DNA of 21,949 bases from Pseudomonadota bacterium (GCA_027295475.1 JAPUKV010000089.1:1-21949), one strand, 5' to 3'. Counted from the first letter of the stretch, positions 1 to 7,338 are shown. Numbers and translations: made by a program. Notes: generated from the letters alone by a model not told the origin.

Positions 1-226
1 AGCTCCGAATGAAATCGTCATCAGCGAGTATTCGGGCGTCAAGGGTCCGCCGGTCGTTTTTCCGGCGCACTGTTTTGACAGTCTCATGAAACTCGAGGGC
101 GATCAGGGGGCTCGCTCGGTATTGGCCGATACGAAATGCCCGGTAAGGGGTCTCGCGTTCGAAGCCGCTGCGGTCGATATCGATACGCCCGGGGATCTTG
201 CGAAGCTGGTAAGAAACCCCGGTTGA
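1..226 (+). CDS. mocA: MocA-like molybdenum cofactor cytidylyltransferase, C-terminal fragment
   Basis: This is the last 74 residues of a gene that begins before the window; the frame runs from base 2 to a TGA at 224-226. The visible part contains PPVVFPAHCFDSLMKLEGDQGAR and ends with VDIDTPGDLAKL. Those are the 'PVxFP...L..L.GDxGAR' and 'DIDTPEDL' signatures of the C-terminal half of MobA-like NTP transferases of the MocA type. MocA transfers CMP from CTP to Mo-molybdopterin, giving the MCD cofactor used by xanthine dehydrogenase and CO dehydrogenase family enzymes. It ends 8 bp from the oppositely oriented moaE. The link with the CoxL-type enzyme at the right edge of the window is inferred. 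The GlgC/MobA superfamily is certain; the MocA assignment is likely. Confidence 0.75.
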   Translation, partial: APNEIVISEYSGVKGPPVVFPAHCFDSLMKLEGDQGARSVLADTKCPVRGLAFEAAAVDIDTPGDLAKLVRNPG

Positions 227-234
227 CGCAACCC

Positions 235-693
235 CTACAAAGACACTGCGGAAGGATGTGCATGTTCGGCGCAGCGTTCGCAATTAACCCAGCCCGAATT
301 GCCGTCGGCATAGTGCTCTTTTTTCCAGATCGGCAGTCGCACTTTCACCTGGTCGATGATGTAACGGCAGGCAATGAATGCCTCATCCCTGTGCGCGGAA
401 GAGACGCCGACCCAGACGGCACATTCACCGATTTCGAGCATGCCGGTGCGATGCACGCAATGGGCATGAAGGATGGCGAACTGTGCTCTGGCCTCGGCAA
501 TCACTTTGTCACCCTCGCTGACGGCCAGCGGCTCGTATACTTCGTATTCGAGCCTCTCAACCGAATGGCCTTCGTTCTCGTTTCTGATCCAGCCTTCGAA
601 ACCGGCATAGGCACCAGCCGCGGGATCGAAGAGTTCGCGCCGCAGAACGTTCGGGTCGATGGGTTTGTCAGTAATCCTGATCACATCAGCCAC
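235..693 (-). CDS. moaE: Molybdopterin synthase catalytic subunit MoaE
   Basis: MoaE inserts two sulfurs, carried by the MoaD C-terminus, into cyclic pyranopterin monophosphate to give molybdopterin. The 152-residue protein (150 in E. coli) carries GFEGWIRNENEGHSV near the N-terminus, the SAHRDEAF motif, and the lysine-rich KVRLPIWKKEH segment holding the catalytic lysines. I chose GTG at 691-693 as the start. It overlaps the moaD end by 8 bp and gives VADVIRITDKPIDP, the expected N-terminus; the frame stays open to 762, but that extension has no family resemblance. A second GTG at 682-684 is possible. This is the last gene of the operon, which suggests translational coupling to moaD so that the two subunits are made together. 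Confidence 0.93.
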   Translation of the reverse strand: MADVIRITDKPIDPNVLRRELFDPAAGAYAGFEGWIRNENEGHSVERLEYEVYEPLAVSEGDKVIAEARAQFAILHAHCVHRTGMLEIGECAVWVGVSSAHRDEAFIACRYIIDQVKVRLPIWKKEHYADGNSGWVNCERCAEHAHPSAVSL

Positions 694-931
694 CGGCAAC
701 GGGTGGAAACAACAGGACGATATCGCCATCGTTGACTGCTGAATTCCAGTCCGCCATTTCATCGTTTATCGCGACTTTGCAATGGCCAAGCGGTTCCGAT
801 GAGCCGTGCCGGTTCTTTAGTTGCTCAAACACGTCGCCCGCGGTATCTGCTTCTATGGCAACCGTTTCCTCGTCAACGCCCGCATGCTCGCGGAAGATCG
901 CAAAGTATCGCACTGTGATGGACTTGCTCAC
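686..931 (-). CDS. moaD: Molybdopterin synthase sulfur carrier subunit MoaD
   Basis: This is an 81-residue ubiquitin-fold sulfur carrier, the same length as E. coli MoaD. It begins with KSITVRYFAIFREHAG and ends FPPVAGG; the terminal Gly-Gly is adenylated and converted to a thiocarboxylate that donates sulfur to MoaE. The start is GTG at 929-931, which overlaps the mobA stop as GTGA, a typical coupling overlap. A longer open frame reaches 1051, but it lies inside mobA and its extra 40 residues do not look like MoaD. The gene sits between mobA and moaE in one transcription unit. Confidence 0.92.
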   Translation of the reverse strand: MSKSITVRYFAIFREHAGVDEETVAIEADTAGDVFEQLKNRHGSSEPLGHCKVAINDEMADWNSAVNDGDIVLLFPPVAGG

Positions 932-1521
932 GACGCTATCTTGATCCCGGTCCTGGCCAGATCTTCGGGCGTATTGATGTTGTCCAGCGCCTCGGGATTC
1001 GGCTGCTCGAGCAGATGAGTATCTGAACCAATCAGTATCTTTCTCGGACAAATGATGCCGTCGTCGGCGAACGCTTTGACGATGGCAGCGCCACCAGCAG
1101 AGTAAAAGGCGCAGAGCGGCTCCGGCAATCCGTCAGAGCTGCTTTTGTAGGCGGTAAACGGATGAACGGAGGACCTGTTATCGAGCAGATACCGGATTGT
1201 AAGCTCCTCGACATTAGGCAAGTCGCAGGCAAGCACCAGCCAGCCCGCATCCGGATGTTCTTCCATGGCCGACAAGATGCCGGCGAGCGGACCCAGTTCC
1301 CGGTACCGATCGACAATCTGTCGAAACTTGCTTCGTTCGGGCTCGTCCTGCTGGTCGACACGTGTCGAAACGAAGACTTGATCGACGAATGGCCCGAGTA
1401 AATGTACGGCCCGACTCAGTTGCGTTTCGCCGTCGACACGCAGCAGCGCCTTGTCCTGGCCCATGCGTTTGCTTCGGCCACCTGCCAGCACCAAACCGTA
1501 AACAGGCTCATTCTTCGTCAA
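928..1521 (-). CDS. mobA: Molybdenum cofactor guanylyltransferase MobA
   Basis: MobA links GMP from GTP to Mo-molybdopterin, forming the guanine-dinucleotide cofactor used by DMSO-reductase family enzymes. The 197-residue protein (194 in E. coli) opens with the nucleotide-binding loop LAGGRSKRMGQDKALL (residues 12-27). It also has the LACDLPN segment with the metal-binding Asp, and it ends with NINTPEDL. The start codon is TTG at 1519-1521, supported by a strong AAGGAGG nine bases upstream. The frame overlaps the end of moaC by 14 bp. With mocA on the opposite strand at the window edge, the cell appears able to make both dinucleotide forms of the cofactor. Confidence 0.92.
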   Translation of the reverse strand: MTKNEPVYGLVLAGGRSKRMGQDKALLRVDGETQLSRAVHLLGPFVDQVFVSTRVDQQDEPERSKFRQIVDRYRELGPLAGILSAMEEHPDAGWLVLACDLPNVEELTIRYLLDNRSSVHPFTAYKSSSDGLPEPLCAFYSAGGAAIVKAFADDGIICPRKILIGSDTHLLEQPNPEALDNINTPEDLARTGIKIAS

Positions 1522-1990
1522 GGTGAAAATCCTCCTTGCCGCCGGTCTTCGATACGAGCCGTGTCTGGCCGATCACGATGTCGTGCGACAGGGCCTTGCA
1601 CATGTCATAGATCGTCAATGCTGCCACCGTGGCGCCGGTCAATGCTTCCATCTCGATGCCGGTCTTGTGATGAACCTTGCAATAACAATCGATGACGGCG
1701 CGGCGCATGTCGTCCATTTTTATCGTTATTTTGCAGTTGTCGAGACCCAGCGGGTGACAAAACGGAATCAGTTCGTGTGTTTTTTTCGATGCCATGACAC
1801 CCGCAACGATCGCCGTCACGAAAACCGGGCCTTTGGCCGTTCGGATGTCGCCATCCGCAAACTGCTCGGCAACGACCGCCGGAAACTCGACAATCGTTCG
1901 GGCATGGGCCTGCCTATCGGTCGCATCTTTATGGCTGACATCGACCATCGTCGGCAGGTTCTCTTGATCGATGTGACTGAGCTTGCCCAT
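1508..1990 (-). CDS. moaC: Cyclic pyranopterin monophosphate synthase MoaC
   Basis: MoaC acts after MoaA, converting 3',8-cyclo-7,8-dihydro-GTP to cyclic pyranopterin monophosphate. The protein is 160 residues, the usual length. It has MVDVSHKDATDRQAHA near the N-terminus, TAKGPVF with the conserved Lys53, HELIPFCHPL with His79, GIEMEALTGA, and YDMCKAL with Asp129 and Lys132. These correspond to the active-site set of E. coli MoaC. The ATG at 1988-1990 lies five bases after the moaA stop. Its 3' end overlaps mobA by 14 bp. A very short intergenic spacing on one side and an overlap on the other place it firmly in the operon. Confidence 0.95.
   Translation of the reverse strand: MGKLSHIDQENLPTMVDVSHKDATDRQAHARTIVEFPAVVAEQFADGDIRTAKGPVFVTAIVAGVMASKKTHELIPFCHPLGLDNCKITIKMDDMRRAVIDCYCKVHHKTGIEMEALTGATVAALTIYDMCKALSHDIVIGQTRLVSKTGGKEDFHLDEE
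1531..1537 (-). promoter_or_regulatory. Ribosome binding site deciding the TTG start of mobA
   Basis: The minus-strand sequence AAGGAGG lies inside the moaC coding region, nine bases before the TTG codon at 1519-1521. No ATG in the right frame gives a plausible MobA N-terminus, so this strong site supports the rare start and explains how an overlapping gene can be initiated. Confidence 0.8.
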
Positions 1991-1995
1991 ACCGG

Positions 1996-3057
1996 CTACC
2001 CGCCCATGCGATACATTTCGACTTTGTTCAGCAGCGGTTGTTCATCGGCTTCGGGTCTGCGCAACTCGCTGTAGCGGTCGGCACGCTGCAACCAGATTCT
2101 GGACAGTATGTCGGCCAGCTCGGCATCGTCGGCGCCGTTTCGAAGCGGCTCCCGCAGGCTGGTGCCGGTGGTCGCGAACAGGCAGGTATAGAGGACGCCG
2201 TCTGCTGACAGGCGCGCGCGGTTGCAGGCCCCACAGAACGGCTCCGTGATGGAAGAGATAAAACCGATTTCTCCCTGGCCGTCGAGATAGCCGTAACGAT
2301 TCGCAACCTCTCCGTGGTAGCTGCGGTCAATTGCCCGCAGTGGCCAGCGTTTGTGTATTTGCTGGTAGATTTCTTTGGACGGCACGACCTGGTCCAGGCG
2401 CCAGCCGTTGCGGTTGCCAACGTCCATAAATTCGATCAGTCGCACGATATGACCACTGCCGCGAAAATGTTCGAGCAAATCAAGAAACTGGTGGTCGTTC
2501 ATGCCACGCTGCACGACCACGTTGATCTTGATCGGCGTGAGACCGGCCTTCTCCGCCGCTTCAATGCCCTGTAATACCTTCGTCACGTCACCGCGATTGC
2601 CGCTCATGCGCCTGAAGGTTTCCTCGTCGAGGCTGTCGAGACTGATCGTGACTCTCTGCAACCCCGCGTCCGCCAGTGTTTGCGCGATCGGCGCCAGCAG
2701 CATGCCATTCGTCGTCAGCGCAAAATCGTCGACCCCGGACAGCTTGCTAAGCCTGGCTATGAGATCCGGGATCGTCTTGTCGAGCAGCGGCTCACCGCCG
2801 GTCAATCTCAGTTTCGTGACCCCAAGTCCGACCGCAACTGCAGCGATTCTCTGAATTTCTTCGTGGCTCAACAGCTCCTGTCTCTTCAGGAACTGGTAAT
2901 CGGCATGATACTGCGTTTCCGGCATGCAATAAGGGCAACGGAAATTGCATCGATCGAGCACGGAAATCCTCAGGTCGCGCAGAGGCCGCCCCAGCGTGTC
3001 CCTGGGGCCCGTGTCTGCTACCTGATCTTTGTCGCTTTGTGTATGTCGCACAGCCAT
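1996..3057 (-). CDS. moaA: GTP 3',8-cyclase MoaA (radical SAM)
   Basis: MoaA is the radical SAM enzyme that rearranges GTP in the first step of molybdenum cofactor synthesis. The 353-residue protein carries the SAM-binding 4Fe-4S motif CNFRCPYC (Cys37, Cys41, Cys44), the GGEP motif at 87-90, and the C-terminal second cluster site CGAC...C (Cys275, Cys278, Cys292). It ends with Gly-Gly, which is needed in the family for activity. The ATG start at 3055-3057 has a leader of about 36 bp after the upstream transporter stop and only a weak Shine-Dalgarno. A roughly 20-residue polar N-terminal extension precedes the usual start of homology. Confidence 0.96.
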   Translation of the reverse strand: MAVRHTQSDKDQVADTGPRDTLGRPLRDLRISVLDRCNFRCPYCMPETQYHADYQFLKRQELLSHEEIQRIAAVAVGLGVTKLRLTGGEPLLDKTIPDLIARLSKLSGVDDFALTTNGMLLAPIAQTLADAGLQRVTISLDSLDEETFRRMSGNRGDVTKVLQGIEAAEKAGLTPIKINVVVQRGMNDHQFLDLLEHFRGSGHIVRLIEFMDVGNRNGWRLDQVVPSKEIYQQIHKRWPLRAIDRSYHGEVANRYGYLDGQGEIGFISSITEPFCGACNRARLSADGVLYTCLFATTGTSLREPLRNGADDAELADILSRIWLQRADRYSELRRPEADEQPLLNKVEMYRMGG

Positions 3058-3093
3058 CCGGCCATTCTGCCCGAAACCGGCCCTTTGGTTAAG

Positions 3094-3843
3094 CTAAAAC
3101 GCCTGCCACAACAGCCTGAGAGAGACGGCCAGTACGACGAACCCGGTCAGCCGCCGGATCGGCGCCGCCGGCAGCCATGTCGCGCCCAGCCGGCTGCCGA
3201 ACTGACCGCCAATCAGCACGGCCAGGGGAAGAGCCAGATATGCCGTATTAAGTAAAACCTCAGCCTGGCTACCGAGTTTGGTCAGCTGCCCGCCCAGTCC
3301 GGCAAGAGAATTGACGAGTATAAAAAAGGAACAGGTCGCCGCAACCGTCTTGGCGTCAGCCAGGCGCATGAGGTGCAGCGTGGGCGCCAGGTAGATGCCG
3401 CCACCGATGCCCGTAATGCCGGCAAGCGCGCCGAGGACCGCCCCGAGAACGAGCCGCGGCAACATGCCGAACGGCCTGCTGGCACCGGTTACCGAGCCCC
3501 AGCGGCGATCCAGAATCATCAGAAACCCTGCGACGAACAGTGCGGCTCCCAGCGTTACCAAGAAGCTCGCTTCCTCGATCCGAATGTAGCCCCCCAAAAA
3601 CGCGGCGGGTATTGACGTGACGACAAGCGGAAACGTAAAACCGAGATTGAGATGTCCGGCCCTCGCGAAGTGAAACACGCCGCCGGTCACAACCACGATG
3701 TTGCACAGCAATGACACCGGCGGCACGAGATCGTAGGCCATGCCTGTCTCGATCAGGATGGCTGTGTATGTTGAACCGCCCCCAAAACCGACCGAAGCAT
3801 AAAGAAATGCCACGACAATAAATGCCAGCGCGGTATAAATCAT
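3094..3843 (-). CDS. TSUP family membrane transporter (TauE/SafE type)
   Basis: This is a 249-residue hydrophobic protein with about seven or eight predicted membrane segments. It is built as two similar halves, each carrying a glycine-rich motif: GFGGGS at residues 19-24 and GIGGGI at 144-149. That pattern is characteristic of the TauE/SafE (TSUP, DUF81) family, whose studied members move sulfite, sulfoacetate, taurine-related or other organosulfur anions across the inner membrane. The substrate here cannot be read from sequence. It is the first gene of the unit that continues, after 36 bp, into moaA, so a role tied to sulfur or oxyanion supply for the cofactor is a reasonable guess. The ATG at 3841-3843 follows an AT-rich stretch that probably holds the operon promoter. 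Confidence 0.85.
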   Translation of the reverse strand: MIYTALAFIVVAFLYASVGFGGGSTYTAILIETGMAYDLVPPVSLLCNIVVVTGGVFHFARAGHLNLGFTFPLVVTSIPAAFLGGYIRIEEASFLVTLGAALFVAGFLMILDRRWGSVTGASRPFGMLPRLVLGAVLGALAGITGIGGGIYLAPTLHLMRLADAKTVAATCSFFILVNSLAGLGGQLTKLGSQAEVLLNTAYLALPLAVLIGGQFGSRLGATWLPAAPIRRLTGFVVLAVSLRLLWQAF

Positions 3844-3905
3844 TGTGTGGCCTCAGCCAAATATATTATTCAATTCAAAAACTTAAGCTTCTTTTCGGCA
3901 CTTTC

Positions 3906-3934
3906 TTGTGCGGCGCAACATAGGCCGCTATACT
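3906..3934 (+). promoter_or_regulatory. Sigma70-like promoter for the acyl-CoA dehydrogenase pair
   Basis: A -35 box TTGTGC (3906-3911) and a -10 box TATACT (3929-3934) are separated by exactly 17 bases. Transcription would begin near 3941, leaving a leader of about 130 bases before the ATG at 4070. The promoter lies in the 226-bp gap between divergent units. Confidence 0.6.
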
Positions 3935-3967
3935 GCTCGCCCCGACGGCGGGTGGCGCTGATGGTAA

Positions 3968-3997
3968 CCTGAATTCAGGCGATTCCACAGGTACCTG
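3968..3997. promoter_or_regulatory. Pair of short palindromes, possible operator
   Basis: Two perfect palindromes, CCTGAATTCAGG (3968-3979) and CAGGTACCTG (3988-3997), share the half-site ACCTGA. Their centres are 19 bp apart, close to two helical turns. They lie just downstream of the expected transcription start of the acyl-CoA dehydrogenase genes, where a dimeric repressor could block transcription. No regulator can be assigned. Confidence 0.35.
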
Positions 3998-4069
3998 AGC
4001 CCGTGATGTGGAGGTGTTGTACGCGCCATGCGGCGGCGGCGAACGACACAATATGAGAAGGAATTTCGG

Positions 4070-5272
4070 ATGGACATAATTTTCTCTGAAGAAGAATTGG
4101 CTTTCCAACAGGAAGTCAGGACCTTTCTGAAGGAAAAATACCCGGACGATATCCGCAAGAAACAAGACAGCGGCATCCCGCTGAGCAGGGGCGACATGAT
4201 CCGCTGGCAGAAAATCCTGTACGAACAGGGCTGGGCCGCCGTCAACTGGCCGGTCGAGTATGGCGGAACCGGTTGGACTCCGATCCAGCAGTACATTTTC
4301 GACAACGAAATCGGCGCCGCAAACGCGCCCGAGTTCCTGCCCTTCGGCGTGAAAATGATTGGCCCGATTATTTATATGTTCGGCAACGATGAGCAGAAAC
4401 AGCGGTTCTTGCCCGACATACTCTCCAGTGACGTGTGGTGGTGCCAGGGCTACTCCGAGCCCGGATCCGGATCCGACCTCGCCTCCCTGAAAACCAAAGC
4501 CGAAAGACAGGCAGACCATTATCTCGTCAATGGAACCAAGACCTGGACAACACTTGCCCAGTACGCCGACTGGATTTTTTGTTTGGTACGGACCAGTTCG
4601 GATGTCGCGCGCCGACAGGAAGGTATCAGTTTTTTACTGATCGACATGCAGACGCCCGGCGTTTCGGTAAAGCCGATTATTACGATCGACGGCGTGCAGG
4701 AAATTAACGAGGTGCATTTCGAGAATGCCAAAGTGCCGCTTGAAAATCTTGTCGGCGAAGAAGGCAAGGGCTGGACCTACGGCAAGGTATTACTGCAGCA
4801 CGAACGCACCAATATGGCCACCGTCCCACGCTCGAAGTACCGCTTGAACCGACTGAAGGAGCAGGCCGGAAAGTCCGCGCACGGTGGTGCACCATGCCTG
4901 GACGATCCAAATTTCGCCAGAAAAATAGCGGCGGTGGAGATCGAACTCAAAGCGCTGGAGTACACCGAGCTCCGTACATTGGCTGCAGTCGCCATCGGCA
5001 AGGCGCCGGGACCCGAGTCGTCAATACTCAAAATCAAGGGCACGATGGTACAGCAGACGCTTGACGAGCTGCTCCTGGAGGCCGCCGGCTACTATGCCCT
5101 GCCTTACGTGCCTGAGCAATATGACCTCGAATTCCCGAATTCTGAACGAATCGGCCACGGTGCAGAGACCAAATCATCACTGAAATATTTCAATAATCGC
5201 AAAGCTTCGATTTATGGTGGCTCGAACGAGATTCAAAAGAATGTCGTTTCCAAGCATGTGCTCGGACTGTAG
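4070..5272 (+). CDS. Acyl-CoA dehydrogenase, large subunit (PimC-like)
   Basis: This 400-residue flavoprotein-family enzyme would introduce a trans-2 double bond into an acyl-CoA. It starts MDIIFSEEELAFQQEVRTFL, contains YSEPGSGSDLASL at 128-140 and NGTKTWTT near 154-161, and ends with IYGGSNEIQKNVVSKHVLGL, the usual C-terminal helix and FAD-contact region. The position that is Glu in MCAD/SCAD (YEGTSEIQ) is Gly here. The catalytic base must therefore lie elsewhere, or the subunit works only with its partner. I chose ATG 4070 because GAGAAGGA lies 7 bases upstream and the family begins MDxxFSxEE; an in-frame ATG at 4028 would add an arginine-rich stretch. The second subunit begins 22 bp downstream. 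The pair most resembles pimeloyl-CoA dehydrogenase PimC/PimD, but the substrate is not proven. Confidence 0.88.
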   Translation: MDIIFSEEELAFQQEVRTFLKEKYPDDIRKKQDSGIPLSRGDMIRWQKILYEQGWAAVNWPVEYGGTGWTPIQQYIFDNEIGAANAPEFLPFGVKMIGPIIYMFGNDEQKQRFLPDILSSDVWWCQGYSEPGSGSDLASLKTKAERQADHYLVNGTKTWTTLAQYADWIFCLVRTSSDVARRQEGISFLLIDMQTPGVSVKPIITIDGVQEINEVHFENAKVPLENLVGEEGKGWTYGKVLLQHERTNMATVPRSKYRLNRLKEQAGKSAHGGAPCLDDPNFARKIAAVEIELKALEYTELRTLAAVAIGKAPGPESSILKIKGTMVQQTLDELLLEAAGYYALPYVPEQYDLEFPNSERIGHGAETKSSLKYFNNRKASIYGGSNEIQKNVVSKHVLGL

Positions 5273-5294
5273 GGAAACACCGACAGGACAATTT

Positions 5295-6425
5295 ATGGAC
5301 TTTTCTCTCAGTGAAGAACAATCGATGCTCGTGGACAGCATCGCCCGTTTCATCGACAATGACTACGACTTTGAAAAACGACAAAAAATTGCCGAATCCG
5401 AGAAGGGCTACAGCCCCGAGCTCTGGCAGACTTATGCCGAGCTAGGCTGGACGGCCGTGCCGTTTGCCGAAGACGATGGTGGTCTCGGCGGTGGTCCGAT
5501 TGAACTTATGCTCATGATGGAGCAGTTCGGCCGTGGCCTCGTCGTCGAGCCGTTTCTGGCAACGATCGTACTGGCCGGCGGAGCGTTACGGAGAGCCGCA
5601 TCTGCGGAGCAGAAAGAGCAATGGCTGTCCGGCATTATCGATGGAAGTATTCAGGCGGCACTCGCCTTCTCTGAGCCGCAGGGTCGTTTTGAAATTGCAG
5701 ATATCGCCACAAATGCAACAGCAGATGGCGACAAATACATCCTGAATGGACAAAAGAACCTTGTTCTGAATGGTGCCAACGACGATCTTCTTATCATTCC
5801 GGCTCGTACCAGTGGCTCGCAGTCGGATGAGAACGGCATCACCTTGTTTGCCGTTGCGGCTGACAGCACGGGCATCGAACGAAAGTGTTATGCGACCGTC
5901 GACGCGCATCACGCGGCAGACATCACACTCAAAGATGTGCACGTTGATGCCGCTGCGGTTTTGGGAGAGGTCGGACAGGGCTTTGCAACACTGCAGGCCG
6001 TTATCGATGAGGCGACCTTCGCCGTCTGCGCCGAAGCGGTAGGCATCATGCGAAGCATGCACGACAAAACGGTCGAGTACTCCAAGAACCGCGTCCAGTT
6101 CGGTGTTCCGATCGGGACGTTTCAGGCACTCCAGCATAGAATGGTCGATACTCTGATGGCATGTGAGCAGACGAATTCGCTGCTTCTATGGACGGCAATG
6201 GTCAATACGGCCGGCGATCCGGATGCCCGGAAGGCCATTAGCGCACTGAAGCATCAGATAGGCACGAGCGGGCGAAAGGTAGCCCAGGAGGCCGTGCAGA
6301 TTCACGGCGCTATGGGCGTAACCTGGGAACTGGACATCGGGCACTATTTCAAGCGGTTTACGGTGATCGAACTCCTTTTCGGCAATGCTGGCTTTCACCT
6401 CAACAGGTATATTGAACTGTCCTGA
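5295..6425 (+). CDS. Acyl-CoA dehydrogenase, small subunit (PimD-like)
   Basis: This is a 376-residue acyl-CoA dehydrogenase family protein starting MDFSLSEEQSMLVDSIARF. It contains YDFEKRQ, then AELGWTAVPFAEDDGGLGGGPIE, then AFSEPQGRFEI where the longer subunit has SEPGSGSD. The C-terminus, GAMGVTWELDIGHYFKRFT, lacks the EIQR-type ending. This matches the PimD-type partner of two-gene dehydrogenases, which form heteromers with the large subunit. The start ATG 5295 is 22 bp after the large-subunit stop, with AGGA upstream, so the two are cotranscribed. An open frame extends upstream into the first gene, but the extra residues are not family-like. The substrate could be a dicarboxylyl-, branched- or steroid-side-chain acyl-CoA. 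Confidence 0.87.
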   Translation: MDFSLSEEQSMLVDSIARFIDNDYDFEKRQKIAESEKGYSPELWQTYAELGWTAVPFAEDDGGLGGGPIELMLMMEQFGRGLVVEPFLATIVLAGGALRRAASAEQKEQWLSGIIDGSIQAALAFSEPQGRFEIADIATNATADGDKYILNGQKNLVLNGANDDLLIIPARTSGSQSDENGITLFAVAADSTGIERKCYATVDAHHAADITLKDVHVDAAAVLGEVGQGFATLQAVIDEATFAVCAEAVGIMRSMHDKTVEYSKNRVQFGVPIGTFQALQHRMVDTLMACEQTNSLLLWTAMVNTAGDPDARKAISALKHQIGTSGRKVAQEAVQIHGAMGVTWELDIGHYFKRFTVIELLFGNAGFHLNRYIELS

Positions 6426-6521
6426 GGCGTGGCCAGCCCGAACGCCTCATTGGTTGCACAAGCGGCCCAGGGCTGCGTTAGCCGGCGCTGCCTGACAGGC
6501 GATGCGGTATGATTTGTATCC

Positions 6522-7328
6522 ATGAGCGACTGGCAGCCATCCGGCGTCATCACGATAACGACCGACTTCGGTCATAAAGGTCCGTTCGCTGCTGTCATGA
6601 AGGGTGTCATTCTGACGCGCTTTCCGGACGCGTCGGTCATCGATCTCGCCCATGACATCCCTGCACATTGGCCACCTGAGGCCGGTTTCTGGATCGCCCG
6701 TTCTTATCAGTATTTCCCCGACGGCAGCATACATGTTGCCATCGTCGATCCGGGCGTCGGCACCGAAAGGGAAATCATCATCGCCGAATACGACGGCCAC
6801 GTGTTTATGGCGCCCGACAACGGTCTGCTGGCATCAGTGCTGGAAAAATCGGATGTGGTTTATCAACTCGTTTACGACAAACTGCAGTCACTCGGATTGT
6901 CAGCGCCCAGCCCCACATTTCACGGTCGCGACATTTTTGCACCGGTAGCAGCGGAAATGGCTGCGGGTCGCATAAGGCCGGCCGAAATCGGCGAAATGAC
7001 AGCGCAATGGACACCGGCCTGGATCGATGACCCTGAGGTGCGAACGGGACGGGTCAGCGGTGTCATCATCACCGTCGACGCGTTCGGCAATCTGATCAGC
7101 AATATCGATGGCAGCCTTATCGAATCGTTCGGCAATCCTGTTGCACATATTGCGGGCCATGATTTTGCGCTCAAGACAACGTATGGCCAGGCAAAACCCG
7201 GGGAGTACCTGGCGCTCATCAACTCCTTTGGCGTTCTTGAAGTCGCTCGCGCCGAGGGCAGCGCAGCAGAGGGCCTGGGTTCCGAACGCGGCGCACCGAT
7301 TACAGTGATCGAAGGCGCAATGACTTAG
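6522..7328 (+). CDS. S-adenosyl-L-methionine hydrolase (adenosine-forming), DUF62 family
   Basis: This 268-residue protein belongs to the SAM hydroxide adenosyltransferase family, related to fluorinase and chlorinase. Family members split SAM into adenosine and methionine using an activated water. The N-terminus has ITITTDFGHKGPFAAVMKG, followed by VDPGVGTEREI, APDNGLL and PTFHGRDIF. Asp76, Arg83 and His134 match the Asp-Arg-His set of the studied archaeal enzymes, including the seven-residue spacing between Asp and Arg. The halogenase insertion loop is not apparent, so halogenation is unlikely. ATG 6522 is the start. A TATGAT box at 6508-6513 lies very close to the start, so the transcript could be almost leaderless. 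It lies 96 bp after the dehydrogenase pair and may be read through from it. Confidence 0.88.
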   Translation: MSDWQPSGVITITTDFGHKGPFAAVMKGVILTRFPDASVIDLAHDIPAHWPPEAGFWIARSYQYFPDGSIHVAIVDPGVGTEREIIIAEYDGHVFMAPDNGLLASVLEKSDVVYQLVYDKLQSLGLSAPSPTFHGRDIFAPVAAEMAAGRIRPAEIGEMTAQWTPAWIDDPEVRTGRVSGVIITVDAFGNLISNIDGSLIESFGNPVAHIAGHDFALKTTYGQAKPGEYLALINSFGVLEVARAEGSAAEGLGSERGAPITVIEGAMT

Positions 7329-7338
7329 CCCGGCTAAG
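7324..7338. other. Palindrome spanning both convergent stop codons
   Basis: The 15-base sequence CTTAGCCCGGCTAAG is symmetrical around C7331. It contains the TAG stop of the SAM hydrolase (7326-7328) and, on the other strand, the TAG stop of glnS (7334-7336). Only 5 bp separate the two genes. A short run of four T follows on the plus strand, so it might be a weak bidirectional terminator, but the stem is only about six pairs. Confidence 0.45.

Noticed and set aside
136..735. Plus-strand open frame of 199 residues
   Set aside because: It is the shadow of moaE and the mocA tail; it has no family resemblance, while moaE on the other strand is unmistakable.
3875..4519. Minus-strand open frame of 214 residues opposite the first acyl-CoA dehydrogenase
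   Set aside because: It overlaps a well-supported gene and its promoter, and the translation shows no recognisable domain.
6424..6448. GAGGCG/CGCCTC inverted repeat as a terminator after the dehydrogenase pair
   Set aside because: The stem is six pairs with a 13-base loop and there is no T run.
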